From positions 437,561 to 501,560 of the forward strand of contig NW_003314298.1 of NCBI RefSeq assembly GCF_000143415.4: a stretch of 64,000 bases of DNA, written 5' to 3'. Below are positions 34,061-45,033 of the stretch, in pieces; the first letter of the stretch is position 1; every line of letters starts with the position of its first letter. Under the pieces are notes generated by a model that saw nothing but the letters and a program-made list of their open reading frames with translations, did no database searches and was not told where the DNA came from. A program made the position numbers and the translations under genes. This stretch comes from Selaginella moellendorffii (Eukaryota; Streptophyta; Lycopodiopsida; Selaginellales; Selaginellaceae).

Positions 34061-35140
34061 GAGAGAAAAGAAGCCGTCTTGTCTTCTATGATGGGAAGCT
34101 CATACCTGCAGAAGAAAATGTTTATCTCTTACTCTTCTCACGTCCTAGAAAAAATCTCTACAAGCATCAGTCACATCTAAAACAGAGAATGGATCAATCA
34201 CTTAGGAAATGCACAAGTGATGAGGAATCCAGCGCGGGGATGATCCACCACACCAGTGTATGAGCACTGGACAAGGAGATATTTCCAAGCATCGCTACAA
34301 GAAAAAGAGTTCCTTCTAAACATCGCGACAAGGGATCTACTGGACCATCGCTTGTGGCGTGGATTCTGCATCGATGCTCGCTTTTGCTGCAACAGGGATG
34401 ACAGTAGAGGATGAAGAGCACGAGAAATCGAGACCAGGCTTGTTTTTAGCTTCCTCGGCTTCTTCAATTTGAGAGAAAATGGCGCTTCAGGAGCCGAATC
34501 TGCGAGGAAGTAGAGGAGAGAGACAGATCATCTTCATGAACCCTAAAATCCCTCCCTCTAGAACCATAAATTTTGTTCGACCGCGTCCGACCAGGATCCC
34601 GACCGCCGCCGAACGCGGTCGGACAACTCCGTTCGGTGATTCCAATATTCCAATGGCAATCGCACTCGCAGGGGCTAGATTTCCGATGCTGTTGCCCTGG
34701 ATCACCACTGCATCTCCACCGCTTTGCTAGTTCTCCTGCTGCTCCGCTATGGAGCGATCCATCCACGAATGCTCAGCAAGCCTACATCGAATCTGACGAA
34801 AAGGACTATAGGAGCTGCGTCAGTAACTCCACTTCCTGCCAGGCCTATGCAGCGTACTGAGCTCTCCAGGGCGACATCTGCAGTCGGTTGGCCTCTGCTT
34901 GTATAATTTGTGCCCTAAAATGGAAATTCAAATGAGAGGAAGATGTTTACTTTTACTAGTATGGTTTTATTAAAAATGTTTTTTTTAATCAAAAAAAATT
35001 ATAAATTGTCATTCACCATTGATAATTAGCAAGTTAGTTAATTACTATTCAAAATAATCAAAATTAACCTTATTAATGTCACAATTAAATGCAAGGACCA
35101 AAGCCAATTGTCACTTCTCTGGCATAACCTTTGTGCTTTT
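34061..35140. other. Intergenic; one doubtful 83-codon frame
   Basis: A plus frame at 34479-34730 (MALQEPNLRGSRGERQIIFMNPK...) starts in a good context but has no family signal. Its middle contains the inverted words CCGCCGAACGCGGTCGG, so it may be repeat-derived. From 34900 on the sequence is AT-rich and empty. Confidence 0.35.
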
Positions 35141-35735
35141 CTCCCAAGCTCTTGTGCAGATCTAAAGAGCATTGCGACCCAGGTGGAGAAGGGCTTGATG
35201 TGGAATGTGATGGATATGCCAAGGTCTTCTCTTGCCGCGTTTGTCAAGTATGTCATGTCACCGATGCGGACTCAGTGCTCCAGTTTGTGAACTGGCAGTT
35301 GTTTTTCTCTTCTGGTGTTCGTTTCTTCGACTTCTCTTGTTCCATTTGCAGCAGGTGGAGGATGGAAGTTGATATGCCACCGCAAGTTTCCAATAAGCCG
35401 AGCGTTCTCCCGGAGCTGGAAATGTTTTGCTACCTCGTTGTTCTCATCTACTTATCGATCAGAGACAGTATAAGCAGGTGAGCACTTTCATTTTTCTTCT
35501 AGCCAGCTGGATTTCTAATCTTGTTCCATAGGCGAAATCTTGCGCAGATGAATGAGATTGCAACAGCTAAACCGGCGGACTCCCCTCGACACTACTACTC
35601 ACTTTGTAGCTACGAATGCATCGATTCACTGGCTGAGACTCGAGGGTATTTGATGTATTCAAATAATCAAATGGTTTCCAGGGCACTTCTTTCTCACACT
35701 TCGTCACGACGAGCTGCGACAGGTTCTGTTTTTTT
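35141..35735 (+). pseudogene. Relic of 26S proteasome subunit RPN3 (PSMD3)
   Basis: Two protein blocks fit RPN3. A weak one at about 35155-35285 (DLKSIATQVEKG...) resembles the start of the conserved helical region. A clear one at about 35390-35700 reads LPELEMFCYLVVLIYLS, then YYSLCSYE and LAETRGYL, which corresponds to the PCI-preceding repeats PEVE-Y-YLLVLI, FYYSLS-E and LAEIRG-LL. Intervening residues are deleted, the frame is unstable and there is no complete domain. It is a fragment, not a working gene. Confidence 0.6.
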
Positions 35736-36476
35736 TCGATTCAGTATATGTGGAGGCCCCTTCGAAAGAACAATGCGGTGTTTGATTTGGTGCTGTTACC
35801 ACGCGCGCTGGGACAGGATAACGTTGCTTGTACTTACCACAGGCCCGTTCTCGAGGCTACGATCAAGGCGCAGCAGGCTTGGAGAGAGCTGTTTTATAAC
35901 AGTGGCCACCCCGACAACGATGAAACGCTGCTGGTTTTCTTTTTACCCCCGGATTCCTATCACGGCTTCAAGTTCCAGAAGTACCGATCATCTAGAAAGG
36001 TTTCTCAGAAAGCTGTCAGAGGTGAGTGATTTCATATGAGCAAGAAGTATGTGAAGTTACAGTTTCCTTCTTTAGGTGGCCGTGCCGGTATCTGGAAGTC
36101 CTTATGTAGAAGAGATGAGCCACGAGATGGATGTGGTTTCTCTAGATGCGAACTTGCCGGGGACTTGGGAAGAGGTTCTCGGCTGCATAGAGTCCAAGGA
36201 AACTTTTGAAGATCCACCGGAGAAATCACTTGTCCAAGAAAAGCTCCAATATTTGAAGAGGAAGTTGGCGATAGAGACGAGCTGGACGACTTGGAAAAGA
36301 TCCGTGACATTGCAGATGGTAGGCTGAAGCGCAAACGTCTTCAATCACTGTGCAAGATGCACAATATCAGAGCCAATACCACCAACGACGAGATTCTGTT
36401 TGATCTGGCTGATCTCTGGCAAAGCTCTTGTTCTATATTTGTTTCCTCTCTAAGAACTATGGCTGCTTATGCTTAA
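35736..36476 (+). other. Unrecognised gene fragments or divergent gene
   Basis: Three consecutive open stretches look protein-like. The first (about 35748-36012) reads ...NNAVFDLVLLPRALGQ... and ...DNDETLLVFFLPPDSYHGFKFQKYR. After a plausible GTGAGT...TTTAG intron comes a second (36076-36310, ...VAVPVSGSPYVEEMSHEMDVV...). In a shifted frame the third (about 36243-36476) is charged and helical (DELDDLEKIRDIADGRLKRK). The last has a stop at 36474. The frames do not join cleanly by a single splice model, so the locus may be a pseudogene or have an intron I placed wrongly. I do not recognise a family. Confidence 0.4.
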
Positions 36477-36659
36477 CATTGATAAATTAGTCTAGCAATC
36501 TCGTGGAAAACCAAGAAAGAATGGTTGAGTACAAAGTCAAAAACAATGGCTAAGACTGGCTGAAGTCAGATTTGTTGATGACATACCTCTAGAATTTAGA
36601 ACCCATATAGTTTACTGAAGAACTACGGAATCAGCAGGAGGTAGATTGGATGAAGAATG

Positions 36660-36725
36660 CTCAGCTAGCAATAATAAATGGTTCCATGACGGCATGCGTC
36701 CTCAGCCTGGATGAGAGCGATCAGG
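36660..36725 (-). pseudogene. Inverted scrap of lipoxygenase exon 7
   Basis: About 45 bp at 36677-36722 is the reverse complement of 32741-32780 (the acceptor and start of LOX exon 7, including CATGCCGTCATGGAACC) with one or two mismatches. It lies opposite in strand to the LOX relic that follows, so this locus has been rearranged by at least one inversion. Confidence 0.7.
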
Positions 36726-36804
36726 TACGCATTGCTATATAATTTTTGTATCATCGTCTTGGATTCCTCGGCTTTTTTTTGCCAAACACTCTTGATTTAG
36801 TGGC

Positions 36805-37026
36805 AGCACGTGAAGAACAAACACTTTGCGAAGAGCTTGCAATGCCAGACGCATGCTATGTCGGCACGAGCTTTGTCTTTCTTTCCTTCTGTATTTCTTT
36901 CGCTTCGGTTTTTCTTCATCTACAGGAGTGGCTCCAACCTGGTGGCAAAGTTCCAGTTTTATGCTCCTGCAACACCACAGAGGTCACCTTGCACTACAGG
37001 CTTCCAGTTCTAGAAAGAGGCGGCTA
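36805..37026 (+). pseudogene. Displaced copy of the HUS1 3' exons
   Basis: The plus strand matches HUS1 exons 7 and 8 with the intron between them (KHFAKSLQC..., FQFYAPAT, LHYRLPVLER, all present in shifted frames). Small deletions remove part of exon 7. It is followed within 60 bp by the LOX relic. In the intact genes HUS1 and LOX point away from each other, so this order cannot be a simple copy of the left locus. Confidence 0.8.
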
Positions 37027-37084
37027 AAGTGTTTTGTCTGGACAGTGTACAATGGAAAAATCCAAATCACGATCATCTTCTGCT

Positions 37085-37983
37085 ACGCCTCGTTGATAAA
37101 AACACAATGACCATCAATTTCAAAGCTCGCCACCAATGCATCAGGAATCATCGAAGACAACTTCACGTCGGGAAATCACTCCATAGAACCAACTGCTGTC
37201 GTCTATGGATCGCTGTGGAGATTCGACCAGCAGGGACTTCCAGCTGACTTGATCGCCAGGTAAGATTTCTAGCTTGAAACTATCCAAACAAAAAGCAAAC
37301 AATGATTTTTCCCAGCCAAAACCGAAAGCCAAGCACGGCCTAGACCTCCTCACTGAAGGCTGTCCCTACGCAGTGGATAGACTGAACCTCTGGAGTGCAT
37401 TGAAGCAATGGGTGACAGATTACACAGACATTTTCTACAAGGACGATGCTTCAGTCAGGGATGACACTGAACTCTAGGCATGGTGGCAAGAAATAAGACA
37501 GTTGGATGGACAGACATGAACACAAAAGCAAACTTGACCGAGGCACTCACCACCGTGATTTGGATCCCCATCGTGCCACCACAACTTTGGCCAGTACGCA
37601 TACACTGGATTCCCAGTGAACAGGCAGACCATCGCTCACAAGCTCATTCCTGACGAAGACAGGACACCGAAGAATATAAGCAGCTGCGAAGAAACGGGGA
37701 GAAATTCTACCTCTCACCCTCCAAAGCCGAGGCGACGTTGGTGATGACAACCATCGAGATCCTCTCCACGCATTCCTCCGACGAGGAGTACCTGGGCACG
37801 CGGCCGGAACACTGGACGAGCGACAAACGGGTGCTGGACGCATTCGAGCGATTCAAAGCCGAGACGGAGGCGGAAGTGATGGCAAGGAACGCGAAGAACC
37901 GCCGCGGCCTTTTCAATCTCCCCTACACGCTCCTTGCCGTGAGCTCGCCCCCGGGCACTGGCCGAAACAGCATCTCCATCTAG
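37085..37983 (+). pseudogene. Lipoxygenase 3' relic
   Basis: Homologous to LOX exons 7 and 8 (32860-33828) with the intervening intron. Disabling changes include frameshifting deletions in exon 7, a CAG-to-TAG stop at 37475-37477 inside exon 8, and several small deletions (for example around the HAAVN iron-ligand motif, where HHAA is lost). The C-terminal NSISI and its TAG are still readable at 37969-37983. The intact metacaspase lies 110 bp beyond, in the same arrangement as the intact LOX and the metacaspase relic. Confidence 0.88.
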
Positions 37984-38093
37984 ATGAACCCTAAAACCCC
38001 AAATAGATCTAGTCGTATATTTAAATTTTCCCGCTCTAAGGATTAGGGTTCGTCATACTTTATTTATAATAGACACAATCTCCAAACTCTCAT

Positions 38094-39447
38094 CTAGTAC
38101 GCCAAGAACTCGCAGATGAAGGGCTGATCCGCGTGCTCGTCGTTGCAATACAGCCCTGGATGCTGCTTGAATCCCTGCTTGGCCAGCAATTCGCGTACCG
38201 CGAGCACCAGATCCTTGTTCCCGATGCCTCGTCCATCGCTCTCGCGCAGCACGCTCTGGACGGCATTGCTGAGAGCACCGTAAGCACCCTCCTTGTTCCC
38301 CCCGGGCTTCGCATCCGCTGAGGTCTCATCCGATTGACAGCCGCTCACAAGCACCGCCATGTCCGATCTGCGACCCTGGTTCCCACTTCCAGCGTAGGCA
38401 TCGTGTGGATTCGCGTGCGTTTTCACCGCCGGTGATGCGTACTCCTCCCCCGATTCCTCGAGCTTTGTCTTGAGGAAATCCTGCGCGAGACCACCGATTG
38501 CTCCCCAGATCCCCCCCTGGCCTCCATCGTTCCCTCCGCTGCTCTGGAGCCTCTGGAAGAGAAGATTGACGAACTTCTTCACCTTGGGGCTGGCGTCCTC
38601 GCCGAAAACGTCGAAGAGCGTGGGTCGGATGTTGCCCACGCTCACGTCTTGCCTGCCGGTCTTCTCCTTGAGGAGATCGATGAACACCGACAGCGGCAGT
38701 GACTTGTTCTTGACGACGTCACCATTCTCGGTTTCTTCCTCGAGAACTTGCTCTTCTTCTTGGTCCTCTTGGCGACGGTGGCGGCTGCCCAGCTTGAATG
38801 GGAGCTTGATGCCGGATCGGCTCTCAAACGCGCTCTGGACGCCCTGGAAAACGAGATTTCGGAATCCACCACCACGGCCACCTTGTTCTTCCTCTTCTGC
38901 GGAGTATGATCTTGATCCAGTGGAGCTATCGCCGACTTGCTCCTTGGCATTCTCGATCAATCCACCGCTGTGGCACGAATCCGAGACGAGCGTGATCCGG
39001 CATCCCTCCGGGAGCTTGTCAACCAAGTCGCGGAAATCATCATCTAGAACAAGAAAAATCAAGTTTTTATCAAGATGCTAACGAAGGAAGAACTATCTTA
39101 CCAGTGATCAAGTTCATGTCGCAAGGAACAATGCATTCGTCGTAGCCCGTATCATCCGGCTCGCCCGACTCGGCAGGAACTCGGACACCATGGCCACTAT
39201 AGTGGAAAAAGAGGATATCGCCATCCTCGGTCCCCTCGATGAGATTGGCAAGAGCTTTCCGGATGTTGGCGCCGGTGGGCTGGGTGCCCTCGGAATCGGT
39301 GTCGATGAGCACCACGATTTCATCCTCGGCGAAGCCAAACTTCTCCACCAGGCTGCGATACATCCGCTTCACATCGTTGACACAGCCGTGGAGCTCGGCC
39401 TTGGTGCCGGGGTAATTGCAACCCACCAACAGCGCCCTCTTGCCCAT
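38094..39447 (-). CDS. Type II metacaspase
   Basis: Two exons (39447-39102 and 39043-38094) encode 431 residues. Metacaspases are Ca2+-dependent cysteine proteases cutting after Arg/Lys, active in cytosolic death and wound signalling. The protein starts directly with the p20 fold ([16 protein letters not shown]), lacks the N-terminal zinc finger and proline-rich prodomain of type I, and has a long linker rich in Glu/Gln/Gly (about 150-235), so it is type II. The catalytic dyad is H86 (FHYSGHGV) and C139 (SDSCHSGG), the same positions as Arabidopsis MC4. The p10 domain ends ...FICEFLAY. The single intron is 58 bp. It is divergent from the OGDH gene 538 bp away, and a truncated paralogue lies beside LOX. 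Confidence 0.94.
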
Positions 39448-39985
39448 GGATCGATCGATCCGCGAAGATCACTGCAAAGAGGAGGAACCCAGATGCGCAA
39501 AAGAGGATTTTTGTCTTAGGAAAAAGAGGAATTTTTCGCTGAGATCTAAGAATGCAGTATCGATTGTGTGGGGAGATCGAGATAGCACTTACCAGCGATG
39601 GGATCAATCGATCGAAGAAGGCCACTCCTTTTCTTTCCAGGACTGAGAAAGAAGATAAATACTCTCACATAGTGGCTATGGGCTATGGATTAACTAAATC
39701 CAAGTCTCGCTACTTTCTTTTCTAGCTAAAATCCGGAAGAGCGTGTTGTCGGTGACAGTTCCGTAGAGAGAATCTTTTCTCCGTACGAGAGCATTTTGGG
39801 GGAATATTCGTGCTTCTTCTACCTGGAGTGAAGCAAAAAATTTCTCTAATGGAAGCTCTCCCTTTTTTCTAGTTAGGGTTTTAGCGGAAGGAAAAAAGGC
39901 TCCTTCCTTTGAGTGTCGCCAACGTTGACGTGACTTAATGTAGCCTCCAGATAGATATTTTAGGGCTCCTCTCCTTTGTGGCGCA
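39448..39985. promoter_or_regulatory. Divergent promoter region, metacaspase/OGDH
   Basis: 538 bp between two divergent start codons. A TTAGGGTTTTAG telo-box-like motif at 39875-39886 is close to the OGDH side. I see no certain TATA box. A frame on the minus strand here overlaps the 5' parts of both genes and is not a gene. Confidence 0.4.
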
Positions 39986-42900
39986 ATGGCGCATCGTCTA
40001 GCAGCGCGATCTTCCTCCAGAGCCGCGATTCGGCGGCTGTGCGTGCGATTCTTCCACTCCAGCACCACAAGCAGCGGCGATCGATCGGCGCCGCGCCAGG
40101 TACTGAAATATCTCGAGGAATCGCAGCGGCGGCAGCCTTTTGGGGTCCGATCGCTGCCATTCCATGGCAGCCCGCGGTGGATGCAGACGGCCGCGGCGTC
40201 GGCGCCCCGGTCCGTGCCCCTCTCGCGCCTCACGGATAATTTCCTCGATGGCACAAGCAGCGTCTACCTCGAAGAGCTCCAGAGGGCGTGGGAGGCAGAT
40301 CCCAAGAGCGTGGATGAATCGTGGGACAACTTTTTTCAGAACTTCACAGGGAAAGCGGCCTCCAGCCCGGGGGTGTCCGGCCAGACGATCCAGGAGAGTA
40401 TGCGCTTGCTGCTGCTGGTGAGAGCGTACCAGGTCAATGGTCACATGAAAGCCAAGCTCGATCCACTGGGACTGGACGAGCGGGTTCCTCCTGAAGATCT
40501 CAACCCCGCGCTCTATGGATTCACAGAGGCCGATCTGGATCGGGAGTTTTTCATCGGGGTGTGGAGGATGTCCGGGTTTCTGTCGGAGAATCGCCCAGTC
40601 CAGACTCTCCGCGCGATCTTAAAGCGACTCGAGCAAGCCTACTGTGGGACGATTGGGTATGAGTATATGCACATCTCGGATCGAGAGAAGTGTAACTGGT
40701 TGCGGGAGAAGATCGAGCAGCACGTTCCTAGCAAGTATTCCAAGGAAAGGCAGATCACCATCCTTGATCGTCTCATCTGGGGGACAAAGTTTGAGAACTT
40801 CCTGGCACAGAAGTGGACGGCCAAGAGGTTTGGACTGGAAGGCTGCGAGACGCTTATCCCTGGCATGAAGGAACAAATCGATCGAGCAGCGGACCTGGGA
40901 GTTGAGAGCGTTGTCATCGGTATGCCTCACCGTGGCAGGCTCAACGTACTGGGAAACGTTGTGAGGAAGCCTCTGCGGCAAATCTTTAGCGAGTTTGCTG
41001 GGGGGACCAAGCCTGCCGAGAGTGGTTACAGTGGAAGTGGTGATGTTAAGTACCATCTAGGAACGTCCTACGATAGACCGACCAGGACAGGGAAGCACAT
41101 CCATCTCTCGCTTGTTGCAAATCCTAGTCACCTGGAAGCTGTGGATCCGGTTGTGGTTGGCAAGACGAGAGCCAAGCAGTACTACTCGGACGACTACGAG
41201 AGGAAGAAGAACATGGCGATTCTTCTTCATGGAGATGGGAGCTTCTCTGGCCAAGGTGTGGTGTATGAGACGCTTCACTTGAGCGACCTTCCAAACTACA
41301 CCACCGGGGGAACGATTCATATCGTCGTGAACAATCAGGTGGCTTTTACGACGGATCCTAGGAGCAGTCGCTCCTCGCCTTACTGCACGGACGTTGCCAA
41401 GGCCTTGAACGCTCCTATCTTTCACGTGAATGGAGATGACGTTGAGGCTGTCGTCCATGCCTGCGAGCTGGCCGCAGAGTGGAGGTGCCAGTTCAAGGCG
41501 GATGTTGTGGTGGACATAGTTTGCTACCGTCGTTTTGGTCACAATGAGATTGACGAGCCATCGTTCACTCAACCGAAAATGTATCAGGTAAGCACAATCT
41601 TTGTCTCGATTTTCTAGTGCTTGATGGTGTTTTTTTTTTTTTTTTTTTTTTTGCAGGTTATCAAAAATCACCCAACTTCATTGGAACTCTATGAGAAGAA
41701 ACTCATCGAAAGTGGTCAGATCAGTGAGGAGACCGTGAAAAAAATCCATGACAAAGTGTATGGGATTTTAAGCGAAGAGTTCGAAAGCAGCAAAGACTAC
41801 GTTCCTAAGACACAGGACTGGCTTGCGGCATATTGGTCAGGTTTCAAGAGTCCGGAGCAGTTGTCACGGTTAAGAAACACCGGGTAAGGCTAAATCATTT
41901 TGTCTTTCGTCTTCGTTTCTTACATGTGTTGGTGTTCTGACTGCAGTGTTAAACCAGAGGTATTGAAAAATGTTGGCAAGAAAATCACCACTCTTCCTCC
42001 CTCGTTTACTGCGCATAGAGCGATCAAGAGGGTGTATGAGCAACGTGCGCAGATGATTGAGACGGGAGACGGAGTGGATTGGGCTACAGCTGAGGCATTG
42101 GCGTTCGCAACGCTTCTTGCAGAGGGGAACCACGTACGGTTGAGTGGCCAGGACGTCGAAAGAGGCACTTTCAGCCATAGACATGCCGTGGTACACGATC
42201 AAGAAACTGGTGAAAGATACTGCCCCCTTGACCACGTTGTGACCAATCAAAAGGAGGAGATGTTTACCGTGAGCAACAGGTATTTTCTCCAGCTATCTCT
42301 TGTTCTGGAGCTAACTAGTTTTTAATGCAGCTCGCTCTCGGAATTCGGAGTGCTTGGGTTTGAGCTCGGATATTCAATGGAAAACCCGAATTCGTTGGTG
42401 TGCTGGGAAGCTCAGTTTGGAGACTTCTCCAATGGTGCGCAGGTGATATTTGATCAGTTTTTGAGCAGTGGAGAAGCCAAGTGGTTGCGTCAAACGGGAC
42501 TGGTGTGCATGCTGCCACACGGTTATGATGGACAAGGGCCAGAGCACTCGAGTGCGAGGCTGGAAAGGTTTTTGCAGGTTTGTGCTCTTGGTTTTTGCGT
42601 GACATTCTTTGACGCGATGGTCTTTTACCTTACAGATGAGCGACGACCATCCCTTCGTTATTCCCGAGATGGAAGTGTCTCTTCGGAAGCAGATCCAGGA
42701 GTGTAATTGGCAGGTTGTGAACGTGACGACGCCTGCAAACTACTTCCATGTTCTTCGCCGACAGGTAAGCCGAGACGTGGCATTTGGTCCTCCTCTGTTC
42801 TAATAAACTTTTGTTTGATCGTGTCGGCAGCTCCATCGCGACTTCAGGAAGCCACTCATAATTATGTCCCCGAAGAATCTCCTTCGCCACTCGTCATGCC

Positions 42901-43531
42901 GCTCGAATCTGTCCGAGTTTGATGACGTTCAGGGGCATCCTGGTTTTGACAAGCAGGGCACACGATTCAAGCGCCTGATCAAGGACAAGAACGATCACGG
43001 CACGGTGGAGCCAGAAATCCGTCGCCTGGTCCTCTGCTCTGGAAAGGTACATCTTTTCACTTTGGTTTGTGGCGGAAAACAAGATTTTTACTTCCATGTT
43101 GTCTGTGTTCTTCAGGTATACTACGAGCTCGACGAGGAAAGGGAGCGCGTTGGAGCAAAGGACGTGGCCATCTGCCGCGTAGAGCAGCTGTGCCCGGTTC
43201 CTTACGATCTCCTCCAACGAGAACTCAAGCGCTATCCAAGTAAGAAAGCTTGCGGGGTGATGATCGATTGATCGATTGATTGACGCATGGTTTTTTTCTT
43301 GTAGACGCGGACGTTGTGTGGTGCCAGGAAGAACCCATGAACATGGGAGCCTTCTCCTACATTGCTCCTCGACTGGGAACGGCAATGCTGTCCGTCAATC
43401 GTGGAAGCTTTGGGGACATCAAGTACGTGGGAAGGCCTCCATCCGCGGCCACTGCGACCGGATTCGCTGCAGTGCACAAGATGGAGCAAACCGAGCTCGT
43501 CCAGAAGGCTCTCCAAGCGCAAAAAATGTAA
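39986..43531 (+). CDS. OGDH: 2-oxoglutarate dehydrogenase E1, mitochondrial
   Basis: Eight exons (39986-41587, 41657-41883, 41947-42279, 42331-42577, 42636-42764, 42831-43046, 43116-43239, 43305-43531) encode 1034 residues. E1 decarboxylates 2-oxoglutarate with thiamine diphosphate and passes succinyl to E2 in the TCA-cycle complex. The first 65 residues are rich in Arg, Ser and Ala with almost no acids, as in a mitochondrial presequence. Next come the E1-specific N-terminal region ([13 protein letters not shown]), HRGRLNVL at about 314, the ThDP motif GDG...NN at about 416-448, the pyrimidine-binding domain ([21 protein letters not shown]) and the C-terminal [11 protein letters not shown]. 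The large first exon followed by small introns is complete. No defects are seen. Confidence 0.96.
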
Positions 43532-43685
43532 AGCTAGCGATTGTTCTTCCAGCTCACAGAATAAAACCCGCGAGAGAGATGATAACTTATAATCAATCAC
43601 ACCAATAAAACTATACACCATTTCCAAAAGACCATGAAAGGAGAGATTCTTTGAGCCCTAGGAAGGAGGAGCTTGGAAGTTTGCG

Positions 43686-44676
43686 ATGAGGACGATCACC
43701 CACGTCTTGTTCGACATGGACGGCCTTTTGCTCGGTAGCGTATGCTTTCTTCTCTGGATCAAAGAGAGTTTTTCTTTGTTTGATATCTTGCGTAGCACAG
43801 ACACGGAGAAGTTCTACTCGGTTGTGCAAGAGAAAATCCTGTCCGGCTATGGCAAGAGCTTCACCTGGTCGCTCAAAGCCAAGATGATGGGAAAGAGAGC
43901 TGCCGAGGCCGCGGAGATCTTCGTCCACGACTCTGGCCTCGAGGGCATTCTCTCGCCTCGCGACTTTCTCACGCAGCGCGAAGCAATGCTCGAGGTTATG
44001 TTCCCCGAGAGCCAGCTTCTACCTGGTAAACCTCGAGCTCTCGTTCTTTCTCCAAGGATTTGTGTATGATCTTAAAAGCTTGCTAGGAGTGGAGAGACTT
44101 GTTGGCTACTTCCAATCTCAGGGGATTCCAATGGCCATAGCTACCAGGTTCTCTCTCAACTTGAGGGAGATCTAGCACGCCGTAACTTTGTGTCCAATGC
44201 AGCTCCCACAAGAGGAACTTTGATCTCAAGACGATCAACCACAAGGAGCTCATCTCTCACATGCACCATGTCGTCGTCGGCGACGATCCGGACGTCAAGC
44301 TCGGCAAGCCGGCACCCGACATTTTCCTCGTGGCAGCTTCGCGGTTTCCGGTACGAAAGAAAGCTCTGGTTCTTCGATGACCAGTGGGTGATTTTGACAC
44401 AGGATCCCAAACCCAGGCCTGAGAACGTTTTGGTTTTCGAGGACGCTCCTACTGGTGTTGAGGCTGCTCAAAGCGCTGGAATGTAAGCTCTAGATAGCTC
44501 TTCCCTCACATTTTCTTACATGAAGTTCTATGATAGCTCTTTGTTCTTCACGCAGGAGTGTTGTCATGGTGCCAGATCCAAACCTGGACAAGAGCCTCTG
44601 TGATCGAGCAGACATTATACTGGAAACTCTGGAGGACTTTGATCCCTCTACGTTTGGGATGCCTCCTTTCATCTAA
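43686..44676 (+). CDS. HAD phosphatase, GPP/GS1 type
   Basis: Six exons (43686-43734, 43801-44025, 44087-44147, 44203-44350, 44403-44482, 44556-44676) give 227 residues. All four HAD motifs are present: DMDGLLLDTE (nucleophile D10, acid D12), the Ser of ATSS (motif II), the Lys of GKPAPD (motif III) and FEDAPTGV (motif IV). An alpha-helical cap lies between motif I and II (subfamily I). The sequence tracks plant glycerol-3-phosphatases of the GPP/GS1 group (KMMGKRAAEAA, MHHVVVGDDPDVK). Related enzymes use pseudouridine 5'-phosphate or FMN, so substrate is inferred. No transit peptide is seen, suggesting a cytosolic enzyme. It starts 155 bp after the OGDH stop on the same strand. Confidence 0.9.
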
Positions 44677-44689
44677 AACTAGTCCTATA

Positions 44690-44935
44690 TCAACACAAAG
44701 ATAAGAAAAAAAGAGAGGTCATAGCAAAAAAGACCATAAAGTTCCAAGTTACATATCAAAAACTAGTAAGAAAAATGGAGAGAGATCATATATTGACTGT
44801 AGCAAAACAAAAACGGTGATGCCTCGATCGTAGCAAAAAGACCATAAGGTTCGAGTAGGAAATCACACACCAAGATGAGAAAGAAAAAAAGAGAGATCAC
44901 ATAGCCAAAAAACCATAAGGTTATAAGCTATATAC
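44690..44935. repeat. Degenerate tandem repeat between GPP and HAK genes
   Basis: Three loose copies of a unit containing AGAGAGATCA...AGCAAAAAGACCATAAGGTT at about 44713, 44779-44855 and 44890. It lies between the convergent 3' ends of the phosphatase and the transporter and has no coding capacity. Confidence 0.5.
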
Positions 44936-45033
44936 ACAGCAACAACGCTTGGAACTTGCAAGATCTTTCGTTTTAGTACCACCAAACTCGGAGAGCTTTC
45001 GATCCTCGCAAACGCTGGAACTCACTCACTCTC

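Noticed and set aside
38470-39081. 203-codon plus-strand frame opposite the metacaspase
   Set aside because: It is the antisense reading of GC-rich coding sequence; the metacaspase frame has the catalytic motifs and splice sites.
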